From NCBI RefSeq assembly GCF_007671675.1, contig NZ_VCGW01000007.1, positions 60,170 through 124,169 of the forward strand: a stretch of DNA of 64,000 nucleotides. Direction: 5' to 3'. Origin of the DNA: Marinobacter maritimus (GTDB lineage Bacteria > Pseudomonadota > Gammaproteobacteria > Pseudomonadales > Oleiphilaceae). Position numbers and translations under genes: made by a program. The notes under the pieces are model-generated. The model searched no databases. It was given only the letters and a program-made list of their open reading frames with translations, and had not been told where the DNA came from. Shown here piece by piece: positions 35,413-44,107 of the stretch; positions within the stretch are counted from its first letter, which is position 1; each line of letters begins with the position of its first letter.

Positions 35413-36300
35413 TTAAGTAGTCTGCGATCTTAGTTCATCAGATAACAGCCTGATAAACTCCTTTATTTTCACGGGCAGATAAGAGCGCGCCGGATAAACT
35501 GCGTGTACCGGAAAGCTTCGCAAAGGTCTGTCTGGCAACAAACGAATCAGCCTGCCGCTTTCAATATCTTCCGCAAAAGCCCACAAAGGGCCAAGGTGTA
35601 TGCCTTTGCCCTCAAGCACCAGTCTGCGTACCGCGGCAACGCTGTTGACCGTCATGTTGCTTCTGATCTTCAAGTGCGAATAGCGGCTGCCGTCGGCAAA
35701 CTCGATGTCACTTCTTGCCTGGCTGGAGGAGTACAGAATGAAGTTGTACGCATCCAGTTTTTCAGGGGATGTCGGAGCACCCTGTTTTTCCACGTATTCC
35801 CGGCTAGCCACCAGCACTCGCTGATTATGGCCCAGATTTTTTGCGATCAGATTGGAATCCGGCAAGTCGCCGATTCGCACGGCGACATCAAGATTGCTCT
35901 CCAGTAGGCTTTCAAAAGGACTGCCCAGTAACAATTCCACCGACAGTTCCGGGGCCAGTTGTTGCAGTTGACAGGTAACCGGAACCACGAACTTCGTGCC
36001 GAAATCCACCGGCGCAGCGATACGCAATTTGCCAGTGAGGCGGGAAACGCCGCTTCTGATTTCCTCTTCCAGCGCTAGTTGATCATCGATGATCAGTCGT
36101 AAGCGCTCATAATAACGCTGTCCAAGTTCCGTCGGAGTGGTTCGTTGCGTGGAACGACGCAGCAACCTGACCTGGAGACGATTTTCCAGCGCGGCGATCT
36201 GCCTGCTGACCGACGAGGGTTCAAGTTTCAGGTATTCCGCAGCCTTTTTGAAACTGCCGGATTCCACCACTAGAACAAAAATTTGCTCGACATCGCTCAT
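35413..36300 (-). CDS. LysR-family transcriptional regulator
   Basis: 295 residues. N-terminal winged helix: VVESGSFKKAAEYLKLEPSSVSRQIAALENRLQVRLLRRSTQRTTPTE. The rest is a type 2 periplasmic-binding-like effector domain (LRIAAPVDFGTKFVVPV). It is of the CrgA/AaeR-like subgroup by pattern. Divergent from the SDR gene with a 139-base shared promoter region containing a palindrome, so it most likely controls that gene. Confidence 0.92.
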   Translation of the reverse strand: MSDVEQIFVLVVESGSFKKAAEYLKLEPSSVSRQIAALENRLQVRLLRRSTQRTTPTELGQRYYERLRLIIDDQLALEEEIRSGVSRLTGKLRIAAPVDFGTKFVVPVTCQLQQLAPELSVELLLGSPFESLLESNLDVAVRIGDLPDSNLIAKNLGHNQRVLVASREYVEKQGAPTSPEKLDAYNFILYSSSQARSDIEFADGSRYSHLKIRSNMTVNSVAAVRRLVLEGKGIHLGPLWAFAEDIESGRLIRLLPDRPLRSFPVHAVYPARSYLPVKIKEFIRLLSDELRSQTT

Positions 36301-36325
36301 GCTTATTGCGCCACGTGCAATTAAT

Positions 36326-36343
36326 GAGTGCAGATTAGCACTC
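36326..36343. promoter_or_regulatory. Candidate LysR operator
   Basis: GAGTGC and GCACTC form a perfect palindrome with a 6-base spacer, 26 bases upstream of the LysR start and 97 bases before the SDR start, the usual place for a LysR-type recognition site. Confidence 0.45.
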
Positions 36344-36439
36344 TTCCTGAGCCTATCTCAATTGCATAGTCTGAACCTACGGTGATCGGTATCGCAAATT
36401 CGACCGGGATCCCCCTTCACAAACTGCAGGAGAGAAATC

Positions 36440-37195
36440 ATGGCAAAGATCGATCTGAATGGGAAAGTTGCTCTTGTTTCTGGTGGGGCCAAGAACCTCG
36501 GTGGCCTTATCAGCCGGGAGTTTGCAGCTAGCGGGTCGGACGTCGTGGTGCATTATAATAGTGATGTGACCAAGAAAGACGCAAACGCAACGGTGGAAGC
36601 CATCAAAGGTATGGGCCGCGATGCAATTGCGATCCAGAGTGACCTTACCAAAGCAGCCAACGTTTCGGCGCTTTTCCAACAAGCCAAGGACCACTTCGGA
36701 GGCATCGATATCGCAGTCAATACCGTTGGGAAGGTGCTGCGCAAACCCATCATCGAAACAACGGAGGCAGAGTTCGACCAGATGATGGCCGTTAACGCGA
36801 AGTCCGCGTACTTCTTTATTAAAGAAGCCGGCCTGCATCTAAACGATAACGGCAAACTCATCACGATCGTGACCGCTCTGTTGGCAGCATTCACCGATGG
36901 CTACTCAACCTATGCCGGCGGCAAAGCACCAGTAGAACACTTCACACGTGCAGCGGCCAAAGAGCTTTCCGGTCGAGGTATTTCGGTCAACAACATTGCA
37001 CCAGGCCCGATGGACACACCGTTTTTCTATGGCCAGGAAACCCCGGAACGTGTGGAATTCCACAAGTCACAAGCCATAGGTAATCAGCTCACGATGATTG
37101 AGGACATCGTACCCATTGTGAAGTTTTTGGCGACAGAGGGCTGGTGGATAAACGGCCAGACACTCTTTGCTAATGGCGGCTACACTACCCGCTAA
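36440..37195 (+). CDS. Short-chain dehydrogenase/reductase (SDR)
   Basis: 251 residues. Cofactor motif is SGGAKNLGG instead of the classical TGxxxGIG, the acid loop has NTVGK in place of NNAG, and the active-site YAGGK keeps the Tyr-x3-Lys; the upstream Ser position reads TALLAA, so the catalytic Ser is not obvious. The ending INGQTLFANGGYTTR is typical. Start supported by GGAG. Product unknown; probably regulated by the divergent LysR gene. Confidence 0.88.
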   Translation: MAKIDLNGKVALVSGGAKNLGGLISREFAASGSDVVVHYNSDVTKKDANATVEAIKGMGRDAIAIQSDLTKAANVSALFQQAKDHFGGIDIAVNTVGKVLRKPIIETTEAEFDQMMAVNAKSAYFFIKEAGLHLNDNGKLITIVTALLAAFTDGYSTYAGGKAPVEHFTRAAAKELSGRGISVNNIAPGPMDTPFFYGQETPERVEFHKSQAIGNQLTMIEDIVPIVKFLATEGWWINGQTLFANGGYTTR

Positions 37196-37200
37196 CAAAT

Positions 37201-37246
37201 CGAGCATTCATCGCCTCCGGTTTTTGTTTGCCGGGGGCGACGCTCG
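37201..37246 (+). terminator. Imperfect hairpin after the SDR gene
   Basis: CGAGC (37201) pairs with GCTCG (37242) and CGCCTCCGG with CCGGGGGCG (one G-U), loop of 10 bases, followed by TTTG. Directly downstream of the SDR stop. Confidence 0.55.
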
Positions 37247-37341
37247 TTTGAGGAGTTACCAATTTTCTTGTTGACCTATCTGCTTCCTATCGCGATTGCA
37301 GTTTTTTCAAGCGTAAATCCAGATTTTAGAAACGCTGCTCC

Positions 37342-37379
37342 TCAATCCTGGCCCAGATAGTGGCTCACAACCCCCCCCC
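37342..37379. repeat. Short cysK remnant next to a 9-C tract
   Basis: 37342-37364 matches 21 of 23 bases of cysK positions 33976-33998 in the same orientation. A run of nine C follows at 37371-37379, as an 11-C run follows the larger cysK fragment at 31.6 kb. Confidence 0.55.
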
Positions 37380-37458
37380 GAATGCACAAGCAGCAAGATA
37401 TGACATGTCGCAGGTTTGCCTATAACCTATACAGAAATATTCACGGAAATATAATCAA

Positions 37459-39201
37459 GTGCAACGGCATTGGTTCGTCTTTTTCCTTCTGACCATTCTG
37501 AACCTGACAACATGCGCTCTGGCTGAACCCGCACACGACAACGTAGCATGGCCCCTGATTGACGCGCGCGCCGACTACCAGGGCGCAATGGCCGATCGGG
37601 TGGCCTATCTCGTTGAACAGGGAGAAACGCTCTCCGTTGACGAGGTTCAGTCTTTGATTAGTGCTGATCCGGATGCTCTGACGCGCCCCAAGTCCAGCGT
37701 GTTAGCCAATGGCCTCGATTCCGATGCGGTGTGGCTGGTGGCGAAGATTTTCAATCCGACCGACGACGCTATATTGCGGCGCGTGTCCGTCGAAACAGGC
37801 TGGCTGGAAAGGGTCGATTTCTTTCTCATCACCGAAGGCCAGCTGCCACAGCATTTCATCAGTGGTGATCGCATCGCGCTGGGGCACCGTTCCGTTGCCA
37901 AACGCATACCCAGTGCCGATTACTCCTTTCCACCCGGCGAGACACGTCTGTTAATACGCGTTGAGACTGCCGATCCAATGGTGGTGCCACTTCACTTTTC
38001 CAGCGTTGCTGTGAGCCATAGCCGAGAGCAGTCAGAGGCGATCTTCTACAGCTTCGTCTACGGCGTCATGTTTGCGTTGTCAGCCTACAACCTGATGCTG
38101 TACGCCGGCCTTCGGAAACGGCGCTATCTTTTCTACTCGCTCTACACGGCAATTTTCGTGGTCGTGACGGCGTCCTACAATGGTATCGCCATGGCTCTGC
38201 TATGGCCCGATGCAGTGGGCTGGCAGCAGTGGGCGCCACCGCTGTTCATGCTGTGTTTCGTCAGCTCTGGTCTGGCTTTTGCCACGAGTTTTCTAAAGAC
38301 CCGACGACGCCGGCCATGGCTCCACAAAACCATCCAGACAATCGGTGTGGCTTATTTCGCGCTTTTTGCGGCCTGTTTCGCCTTGGACCAACAGGGTCTG
38401 GCGCTGCAACTGGCATTCCTGATTGTGCCGGTGTTCACGGTGCTTATGCTCTACATGGGCGTGTCGAGCTGGATGCGAGGCAACCAAGCCGCACGCTATT
38501 TCATGCTGGGCACACTGGCTTCCGTTATTGGTGCCTTTGTTACGGCCTTAACGGTAGCTGGCGTGATTACTTATTCCCAGCTTGGCTACTATGCCTTGGA
38601 CATTGGCATGGTGGTAGATGCCATGCTGTTGATGTTGGCGCTGGCCGATCTGGCCCGTAAAAATAAAGTGGCGCGGGTGACAGCCGAGCGCACGGCCCAA
38701 ATCGATTTGCTGACCGGCCTCAACAATCGACGTGGTTTTCTGCCTGTCGCCGAATCATTTTGGAGCCTGGCTACGCGCAATAAGAGCAGTATGTGTGTGG
38801 CTATGATCGATATTGACCATTTCAAGAGCATCAATGATCAATATGGCCACGCAGCCGGCGACAGGATATTGAAGAAGATTGCCGAGGAGCTTGATAATTC
38901 CCGGCGCAAAGGCGACCTCCTGGCCCGCTGGGGTGGTGAAGAGTTTACGCTTCTGTTGCCGGAAACAGACGAAGCCGAAGCCCTCAAAGTGGCTGAGCGT
39001 TTTCGCCATAATATCGAGCAACTGGTGGTCAATGATTGCGGCAGGGTGATTCGATGCACCATCAGTGTGGGTGTCGCCAGCCGCCACGCTCAACATGTCA
39101 CCCTGGAGCACGCTATTTCCAAGGCCGACGAAGAGCTATACCAGGCCAAGGTTCAGGGGCGCAATCAGATTTCCACTGGCCGCACGTCGGACGCTGCCTA
39201 G
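37459..39201 (+). CDS. 7TMR-DISM diguanylate cyclase
   Basis: 580 residues starting at a GTG. A signal peptide (FFLLTILNLTTCALA), a periplasmic 7TMR-DISMED2-type domain (about 25-180), seven membrane helices (185-390), then a GGDEF domain: LTGLNNRRGFL, MCVAMIDIDHFKSINDQYGHAAGD, ARWGGEEFTLLLPE. Predicted to sense an extracellular carbohydrate-like ligand and make c-di-GMP. GGEEF is catalytically competent. c-di-GMP is a natural link to the FlgH/P/T-like block downstream, but this is only proximity. Confidence 0.9.
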   Translation: MQRHWFVFFLLTILNLTTCALAEPAHDNVAWPLIDARADYQGAMADRVAYLVEQGETLSVDEVQSLISADPDALTRPKSSVLANGLDSDAVWLVAKIFNPTDDAILRRVSVETGWLERVDFFLITEGQLPQHFISGDRIALGHRSVAKRIPSADYSFPPGETRLLIRVETADPMVVPLHFSSVAVSHSREQSEAIFYSFVYGVMFALSAYNLMLYAGLRKRRYLFYSLYTAIFVVVTASYNGIAMALLWPDAVGWQQWAPPLFMLCFVSSGLAFATSFLKTRRRRPWLHKTIQTIGVAYFALFAACFALDQQGLALQLAFLIVPVFTVLMLYMGVSSWMRGNQAARYFMLGTLASVIGAFVTALTVAGVITYSQLGYYALDIGMVVDAMLLMLALADLARKNKVARVTAERTAQIDLLTGLNNRRGFLPVAESFWSLATRNKSSMCVAMIDIDHFKSINDQYGHAAGDRILKKIAEELDNSRRKGDLLARWGGEEFTLLLPETDEAEALKVAERFRHNIEQLVVNDCGRVIRCTISVGVASRHAQHVTLEHAISKADEELYQAKVQGRNQISTGRTSDAA

Positions 39202-39240
39202 GTCCTTATTTTACCGAGGTTTTGGAATGCAGCATTTGCG

Positions 39241-39643
39241 TTAATCCTCAACAATAATTACATCATGTTTTTCGTTATAACTCTCGGCACTGAGTGTGTA
39301 TCTATTACCGAAGTAGAGAGTGGTTTTACCCTTTTCGTGTGCCGCCAAATTGCAGATTTCTCCGCCGAAGAGTGCCCCGGGGAGCGCGAAAGGGGAGTGC
39401 ACTTCTGGCATTTTCACAGTCGACATTGGCTATTTCGGGCGCGGCTGACATCACTCCCGGATAGTACCCCCACCACCCGGGGAACCCATTACCAACCGCT
39501 AACAGCTCAGCGGTGTCTCTTTCGGTTAGGCGTAAGACGGCTGTGTCGCTATTTTCTTCGATGAGGCGGGTGTAGCTGTATCTTGTTTCTGCGCAACCTT
39601 GAAGAAAGCAGGAGACTAACAACAGGTAAGCGATTTTGTTCAT
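39241..39643 (-). pseudogene. Frameshifted small lipoprotein gene
   Basis: The N-terminal frame (39643 downwards) encodes MNKIAYLLLVSCFLQGCAETRYSYTRLIEEN..., with lipobox LQGC and a WWGYYPGV motif. The C-terminal frame (39426 to 39241) continues PFALPGALFGGEICNLAAHEKGKTTLYFGNRYTL... The two overlap near 39390-39420 in a CCCC/GGGG-rich stretch, so a one- or two-base change (or a sequencing error at a homopolymer) splits an otherwise plausible lipoprotein of about 130 residues. Function unknown. Confidence 0.6.
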
Positions 39644-40245
39644 GTGTTGACCTGGTTCCGGGGTCTGGCGCCGGGTAAAACGACATGCTCACGCATATCC
39701 GGCCGCAGCGACGCGTCGGGCATTGCTAGGCACACCCTTCCACAAAGTGAATTGAATGCTCGTAACCTGAGTGTATTTCTACAATATGACCTTTAAACAC
39801 CTCAAACCGCATGGCTATCGATTTGCCGCTTCAAATGGCCGGCCTCATCCTGCTCACTGATCGTCCTCTTGGCTTCTACTGCCTCTCGAATCACCGAAAA
39901 AACAAATATTTCACGTTGCGCGAACCCAAATTATCAATTAGCATTAAAGAAAGTAATTGATCACTTTCTTTGAGTTGATGATCTAGCTATGGGTGAGGGC
40001 TCTGATGAAAATTCCAACGGCGCGTTGCAAATACAAGAGGGTGGCTATCTATTGGGTAGTATTTCTGAGCGGCTATATCGGCATCAGAATCATTCTGGAT
40101 CTGATGTCATGGGGAATAATTAGTTAGTCCGTAATATGTCGAATTGAATTTTATGAAAGGCTAGCTTAAGTACCTCCTTCGAGAGGTTGTTACTAACAAA
40201 TGTTCTAATTTGTAGCTGAAAAATATTTAAAATAATTTAAGTTGA
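39644..40245. other. AT-rising intergenic region upstream of the FlgH-like gene
   Basis: 602 bases without a supported gene. A hairpin AAAGAAAGT / ACTTTCTTT lies at 39946-39971. A 40-codon ORF at 40005-40127 could encode a one-helix peptide (KRVAIYWVVFLSGYIGIRIIL) but has no clear ribosome site. The last 100 bases are very AT-rich and probably contain the promoter of the following block. Confidence 0.45.
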
Positions 40246-41058
40246 GTGAAAAATAAAGTGTTAAAAATTAAAAATAAATATTATTTTAATTGTAAACAAA
40301 ATTTTTTCATTTTCATTGTTGTTATCCTGACTCTTACAGGATGTGCCAAAATGAAAGCGGAGAATAAACCAGCGAACTCATTAATTAGCAGTGTCCAAAA
40401 AATATTTCCGGTAGGTGATGGCCCAATCCACGATAGAGTCGAATTGCCATCTCCGGACGATCTATACTTTGCAACTCTTATCCCTGCTGAAAAAGGTAAA
40501 AGCTCGAGAATAACAGGCTCTTTATTTGATCAAAATAGAAGCTCAAACCTATATATAGAAAAAAATTATTTTGACGTTGGTGATATTATATATGTTGAGA
40601 TAAATGAGCTTACGAAAGCTGATAAAAAGGCTTCGACTAAAATATCAAAAAATATCGACTTAGATCTGAAACCGATCGGAATTCCCGGAGGGAACCTTAA
40701 GGCGGGGTCGGACGATTTTAAATTAAATATATCACAAAAAAATGATCAAAAATCTAGTGGGAATGTAGGGCAGGAGAATAAACTTCAGGGTAGAGTAACC
40801 GTAGCCGTCGTGCAAAGATTTGATAATGGCAATTTGCTTGTGAGGGGAGATAAATGGGTTCAGATAAATAGCGGTAATGAATATATTCGTATTTCCGGGC
40901 TAATTAGATATCAAGATATAGATAGCGATAACGTTATTGATTCTTCGAAGATCGCTAATGCCAGGATTGAATATTCGGGCACGGGTGGTTTATCAGAAAG
41001 TCAAAAACCCGGCTGGTTCATGGAAAAGCTTGGAAATTCAGAAATATGGCCATTTTAG
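40246..41058 (+). CDS. flgH: FlgH-like (flagellar L-ring) lipoprotein
   Basis: 270 residues from a GTG. Lipobox LTGC (Cys33) after an unusually Lys/Asn/Tyr-rich leader. The FlgH pattern is present: SLFDQNRSSNLYIEKN, VGDIIYVEINELTKADKKASTKISK, NKLQGRVTVAVVQRFDNGNLLVRGDKWVQINSGNEYIRISGLIRYQDI, and NARIEYSGTGGL. FlgH forms the outer-membrane L ring of the flagellar motor. It is AT-rich compared with neighbours, and no flgI, flgG or flgF is near. Overlaps the next gene by 13 bases. Confidence 0.75.
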   Translation: MKNKVLKIKNKYYFNCKQNFFIFIVVILTLTGCAKMKAENKPANSLISSVQKIFPVGDGPIHDRVELPSPDDLYFATLIPAEKGKSSRITGSLFDQNRSSNLYIEKNYFDVGDIIYVEINELTKADKKASTKISKNIDLDLKPIGIPGGNLKAGSDDFKLNISQKNDQKSSGNVGQENKLQGRVTVAVVQRFDNGNLLVRGDKWVQINSGNEYIRISGLIRYQDIDSDNVIDSSKIANARIEYSGTGGLSESQKPGWFMEKLGNSEIWPF

Positions 41059-41522
41059 AGCGCACTCTATCTTGCTGTATAGTTTTTTTCTTATTTACCA
41101 TTCTTTCAGCGTGCACTGCAAAAGATTTATTACGGTATGGAATAATGAAACCCGAAACACCAATCATTCCTGAAAACATAGATGCTATTGGTTACGCAGT
41201 CATTGACAGTCAACCCGGGCCATCTTATGAAGATAAGCTTTTGCAGGCGATGAGAAAGTCCAGGTCTGAAGCTTATACACTGCTGGTAGAGCAAGTATAT
41301 GGTCGGCGTCTCGCTCTTAAAAGTCGATCATCCGTAGGTGGAGAAGAAAGAAAGGAAGTTTCATCCTCTATTATGGGAGAGCTTTTTGGCTTCACGACGG
41401 TGACTCATGGCATTGATGGAAAGCTCTACAGCACACACTTATCCATAGATGCAAAAAAGGCGCAAGAGATCCATAAGTATTACCGTGGGGAAGATAAGGA
41501 TAAAAGGTTATGGTGGCGATAA
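41046..41522 (+). CDS. flgP: FlgP-like (LPP20 family) lipoprotein
   Basis: 158 residues. Lipobox LSAC (Cys23). The core AIGYAVIDSQPGPSYEDKLLQAMRKSRSEAYTLLVEQVYGRRL matches the LPP20/FlgP family, outer-membrane lipoproteins that build a ring outside the L ring in Vibrio and Campylobacter motors. It overlaps both neighbours by 13 bases, so the three genes are one translationally linked unit. Confidence 0.68.
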   Translation: MAILERTLSCCIVFFLFTILSACTAKDLLRYGIMKPETPIIPENIDAIGYAVIDSQPGPSYEDKLLQAMRKSRSEAYTLLVEQVYGRRLALKSRSSVGGEERKEVSSSIMGELFGFTTVTHGIDGKLYSTHLSIDAKKAQEIHKYYRGEDKDKRLWWR

Positions 41523-42670
41523 GGTTTTTTATCCTTTTTTTGTTTTTCTGTTCTGATAGTTTCGCCGATTCTTTTGTTGGTGTAGGGGAGGCAAGAGTTT
41601 TTGACAATAATTTGGTTGAAGCAAAGATAGTGTCTGCTAAAAATGCTATCAGAGAAATTATTTTGAAAGCAGGTTTATCTGCCTCGACAATAAATGAATT
41701 AAGTTTCAGTATCGGTTATCTTGGTGATATTATAATAAGTAATAATTTATCGAGGCCGTCAATAAGAATAAATTCGTTATCTTCAGATGAGTCTGATGGT
41801 ATTGTTCTCACTTTTGCCAAAGTGGATGTTGATAAGTCGAGACATCAATGCGGTGTTCGCCCGATGGCAAAGTCCGTTGTATTTTCTCCTCTTCTTGTTG
41901 GAACACTCAGGTATGCAGTTTCGGGTGGTTTCAAAAATGAAATCGATACTATTAATCGAAAATTTATAAATTTAATGAAAAACAGCGGGGTAGACTTCTT
42001 TCTGAAAGGTTTTTTAAACAATCCCGTTTTGTTCGACAATAGTGATGACCCAATTAATTCGAGTGCCCGCATAAGAGAGATTGCAGAGCGCTACGATGCT
42101 CAGTATCTAATTTCTGGAGCATTAAATGATATTTCATTGTCGAGAATGAATGCCGGTCCGGATTCTTACCGTAATGTTGTAAGGAATTTTAGTGTAACAT
42201 TTTCATTGTTTGATGGAATCACAGGAAATAGGATCAAGAGCTATAGCTATAAAGAGTCATCTCCTTGGCCCATTGGTTATAGGTTGAATTTAGAGTTTAA
42301 TGATGCTAGCCTTTCGAACTCTGCTTTTGGTAGCCGCATCTTCCAAATCCTAATGCGATCCGTAGAAGATATTAGTAGCGATATAAAATGCGCACGTCTC
42401 AGAGCAAGAGTTATTGAGAGCCGCGCTGATAGCCTGATGATTTCTGCTGGAACCATCCAAGGGGTAAATGTTGGTGATTCCTTTGTACTTCATAATAGAG
42501 TACAGAGTGGGTTCGACTCTGATGCTCAATATTATCGAGAGTCCAAAATGTCGCCTTATTTTGTTCTTGAGTCCTATCCATCGTTTAGTTTAATTACTTC
42601 TGTTGATACGTATAGTGTTGACTATACTGCAGGCGTGGGTGATATTGTTGTTCACGAAGGGCCACCGTAA
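41510..42670 (+). CDS. flgT: FlgT-like flagellar H-ring protein
   Basis: 386 residues, close to Vibrio FlgT length. Signal peptide FFILFLFFCSDSFA; N-terminal domain with VGVGEARVFDNNLVEAKIVSAKNAIREIILKAG and the DVDKSRHQCG loop; a middle domain with AERYDAQYLISGALND (TolB-N-like); and a C-terminal SH3-like stretch (SAGTIQGVNVGDSFVLHN). FlgT forms the periplasmic H ring. A gap of 47 bases separates it from the TetR gene. AT-rich like the other two. Confidence 0.68.
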   Translation: MVAIRFFILFLFFCSDSFADSFVGVGEARVFDNNLVEAKIVSAKNAIREIILKAGLSASTINELSFSIGYLGDIIISNNLSRPSIRINSLSSDESDGIVLTFAKVDVDKSRHQCGVRPMAKSVVFSPLLVGTLRYAVSGGFKNEIDTINRKFINLMKNSGVDFFLKGFLNNPVLFDNSDDPINSSARIREIAERYDAQYLISGALNDISLSRMNAGPDSYRNVVRNFSVTFSLFDGITGNRIKSYSYKESSPWPIGYRLNLEFNDASLSNSAFGSRIFQILMRSVEDISSDIKCARLRARVIESRADSLMISAGTIQGVNVGDSFVLHNRVQSGFDSDAQYYRESKMSPYFVLESYPSFSLITSVDTYSVDYTAGVGDIVVHEGPP

Positions 42671-42717
42671 GGTAGATCGCGAATTTTATATGAATTGCTG
42701 CGAAGAGAACATTTTGG

Positions 42718-43326
42718 ATGGAAAAGAAAAGAGCTTACGAAAGAACCGAAAAACGTCAGGCGGAGACGATTGAGGCAGTAATCGAATTGTGCGGTAGCAG
42801 CAATCCATCGACACTTACAACGAGTGATATTGCGAAGGGAATTAATCTCTCTCAAGGTGCTTTGTTTAAGCATTTTCCTAATAAAGGTAATTTGTGGGAA
42901 GCCGTGGCAAAGTGGATGGCAAAACAAATGATTGACAAGGTCTTCAGGGTTTCAGAGCAGTATCAGTCCCCCATTCGCGCTCTTGAGGCAATGTTTCTGG
43001 CTCACATCTCTTTCATTTCCAAAAAGCCGGGTGTTCCCAAGCTAATGCTTGGGGAGCTTCAAAAACCAGATAAAGTAGGTGCGCGTGTAATTATTGACCA
43101 TGTGCTAAACGATTATAGGGATAGGGTTATTTTACTACTTCGCGAAGGGGTCCTAAAGAACGAGATTCGAAATGATATAGACATTGAAGCTGCTGCAATA
43201 TCATACTTGGGAAGTGTGCAAGGATTGATAATTCAGTCATTGATTCTGAATGACATGGCTATGGCAAAGGACTACGCGGCCCGAGTTTTTGAAATTTTTA
43301 AAGCGGGAATAGAAGTGAGTCGCTGA
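42718..43326 (+). CDS. TetR-family transcriptional regulator
   Basis: 202 residues. N-terminal HTH: TLTTSDIAKGINLSQGALFKHFPNKGNLWEAVAKWM, a typical TetR pattern, then an all-helical ligand domain. GC content is intermediate between the AT-rich ring genes and the downstream genes. It may control the ring block, as it directly follows it on the same strand, or the convergent GST gene. The Shine-Dalgarno is weak (GAAGAG). Confidence 0.85.
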   Translation: MEKKRAYERTEKRQAETIEAVIELCGSSNPSTLTTSDIAKGINLSQGALFKHFPNKGNLWEAVAKWMAKQMIDKVFRVSEQYQSPIRALEAMFLAHISFISKKPGVPKLMLGELQKPDKVGARVIIDHVLNDYRDRVILLLREGVLKNEIRNDIDIEAAAISYLGSVQGLIIQSLILNDMAMAKDYAARVFEIFKAGIEVSR

Positions 43327-43392
43327 TAGCGCATTAAAACCTCATAAGCGCTACACGAACCCCATCGTAACTTCGCCAGTATTAGACTCTCA

Positions 43393-44046
43393 CTAAGGAG
43401 GCTGATGAAAAACCACCACATCATCTCCCTCTTGCCATGGCTGAAACCTGGTCATGGTTTGCAGAAAAAATGGGTGCTCCAGCCAGTGTTTTAGCCATAG
43501 CTGCAGGTTCGGGTAGGGTAGGTTGTAAAAAACATCGCGATCAACATGGGCGAATTGGCGGACGAACGGCATGATGCCAATATCTGCGATGGTCGCGTTA
43601 GGCCCCAACAGAAAAGGGTTTTTAGTCAGCAATGCCTCTAAAACCTGTAAAAAGGCTTCACCCCGTTGCCGATACGCTGTCTGGGACATTTCAAGATGAC
43701 GGTCGGCGTATTTATAGCGATCCAGCCAATACTTGAATTCGCTGTCGTTTTGCTCGACCAGAGCGTTGGCCTGACGCAAAACCTGTGCATCCAAAAGCCC
43801 TTGCGGATCTTGCTGCTCTAGCGCCCACGCCATTATCTCCCGGCTCTCCTCAATCACTGAACCATCAAGACACTGCAAAACAGGCACGGTGCCTTTTGGG
43901 CTAATCGCGAGCATCTCAGCCGGTTTGTTTTTCAGGATTATCTCTCGCAGCTCCACCTGCAACCCGGCAAACAAGAGACCGAGCCGGGCACGCATGGCAT
44001 AGGGGCAGCGGCGAAAAGAGTAGAGACGGTGGAGTGAAGAAGCCAT
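43393..44046 (-). CDS. Glutathione S-transferase family protein
   Basis: 217 residues from the ATG at 44046; an ORF extending to 44145 would overlap the hydrolase gene upstream by 38 bases and looks unnatural. Thioredoxin-like N-terminal domain LYSFRRCPYAMRARLGLLFAG with CPYA motif and SPKGTVPVLQ cis-Pro loop, then an all-helical C-terminal domain. It is downstream of and in line with the alpha/beta hydrolase, suggesting a joint detoxification role. Confidence 0.85.
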   Translation of the reverse strand: MASSLHRLYSFRRCPYAMRARLGLLFAGLQVELREIILKNKPAEMLAISPKGTVPVLQCLDGSVIEESREIMAWALEQQDPQGLLDAQVLRQANALVEQNDSEFKYWLDRYKYADRHLEMSQTAYRQRGEAFLQVLEALLTKNPFLLGPNATIADIGIMPFVRQFAHVDRDVFYNLPYPNLQLWLKHWLEHPFFLQTMTRFQPWQEGDDVVVFHQPP

Positions 44047-44107
44047 GGTAACTTTTCGCCGTTGAATCGAGATCAATGGGCCCAGAGCAGGGGATTCCAG
44101 TGGTTCC

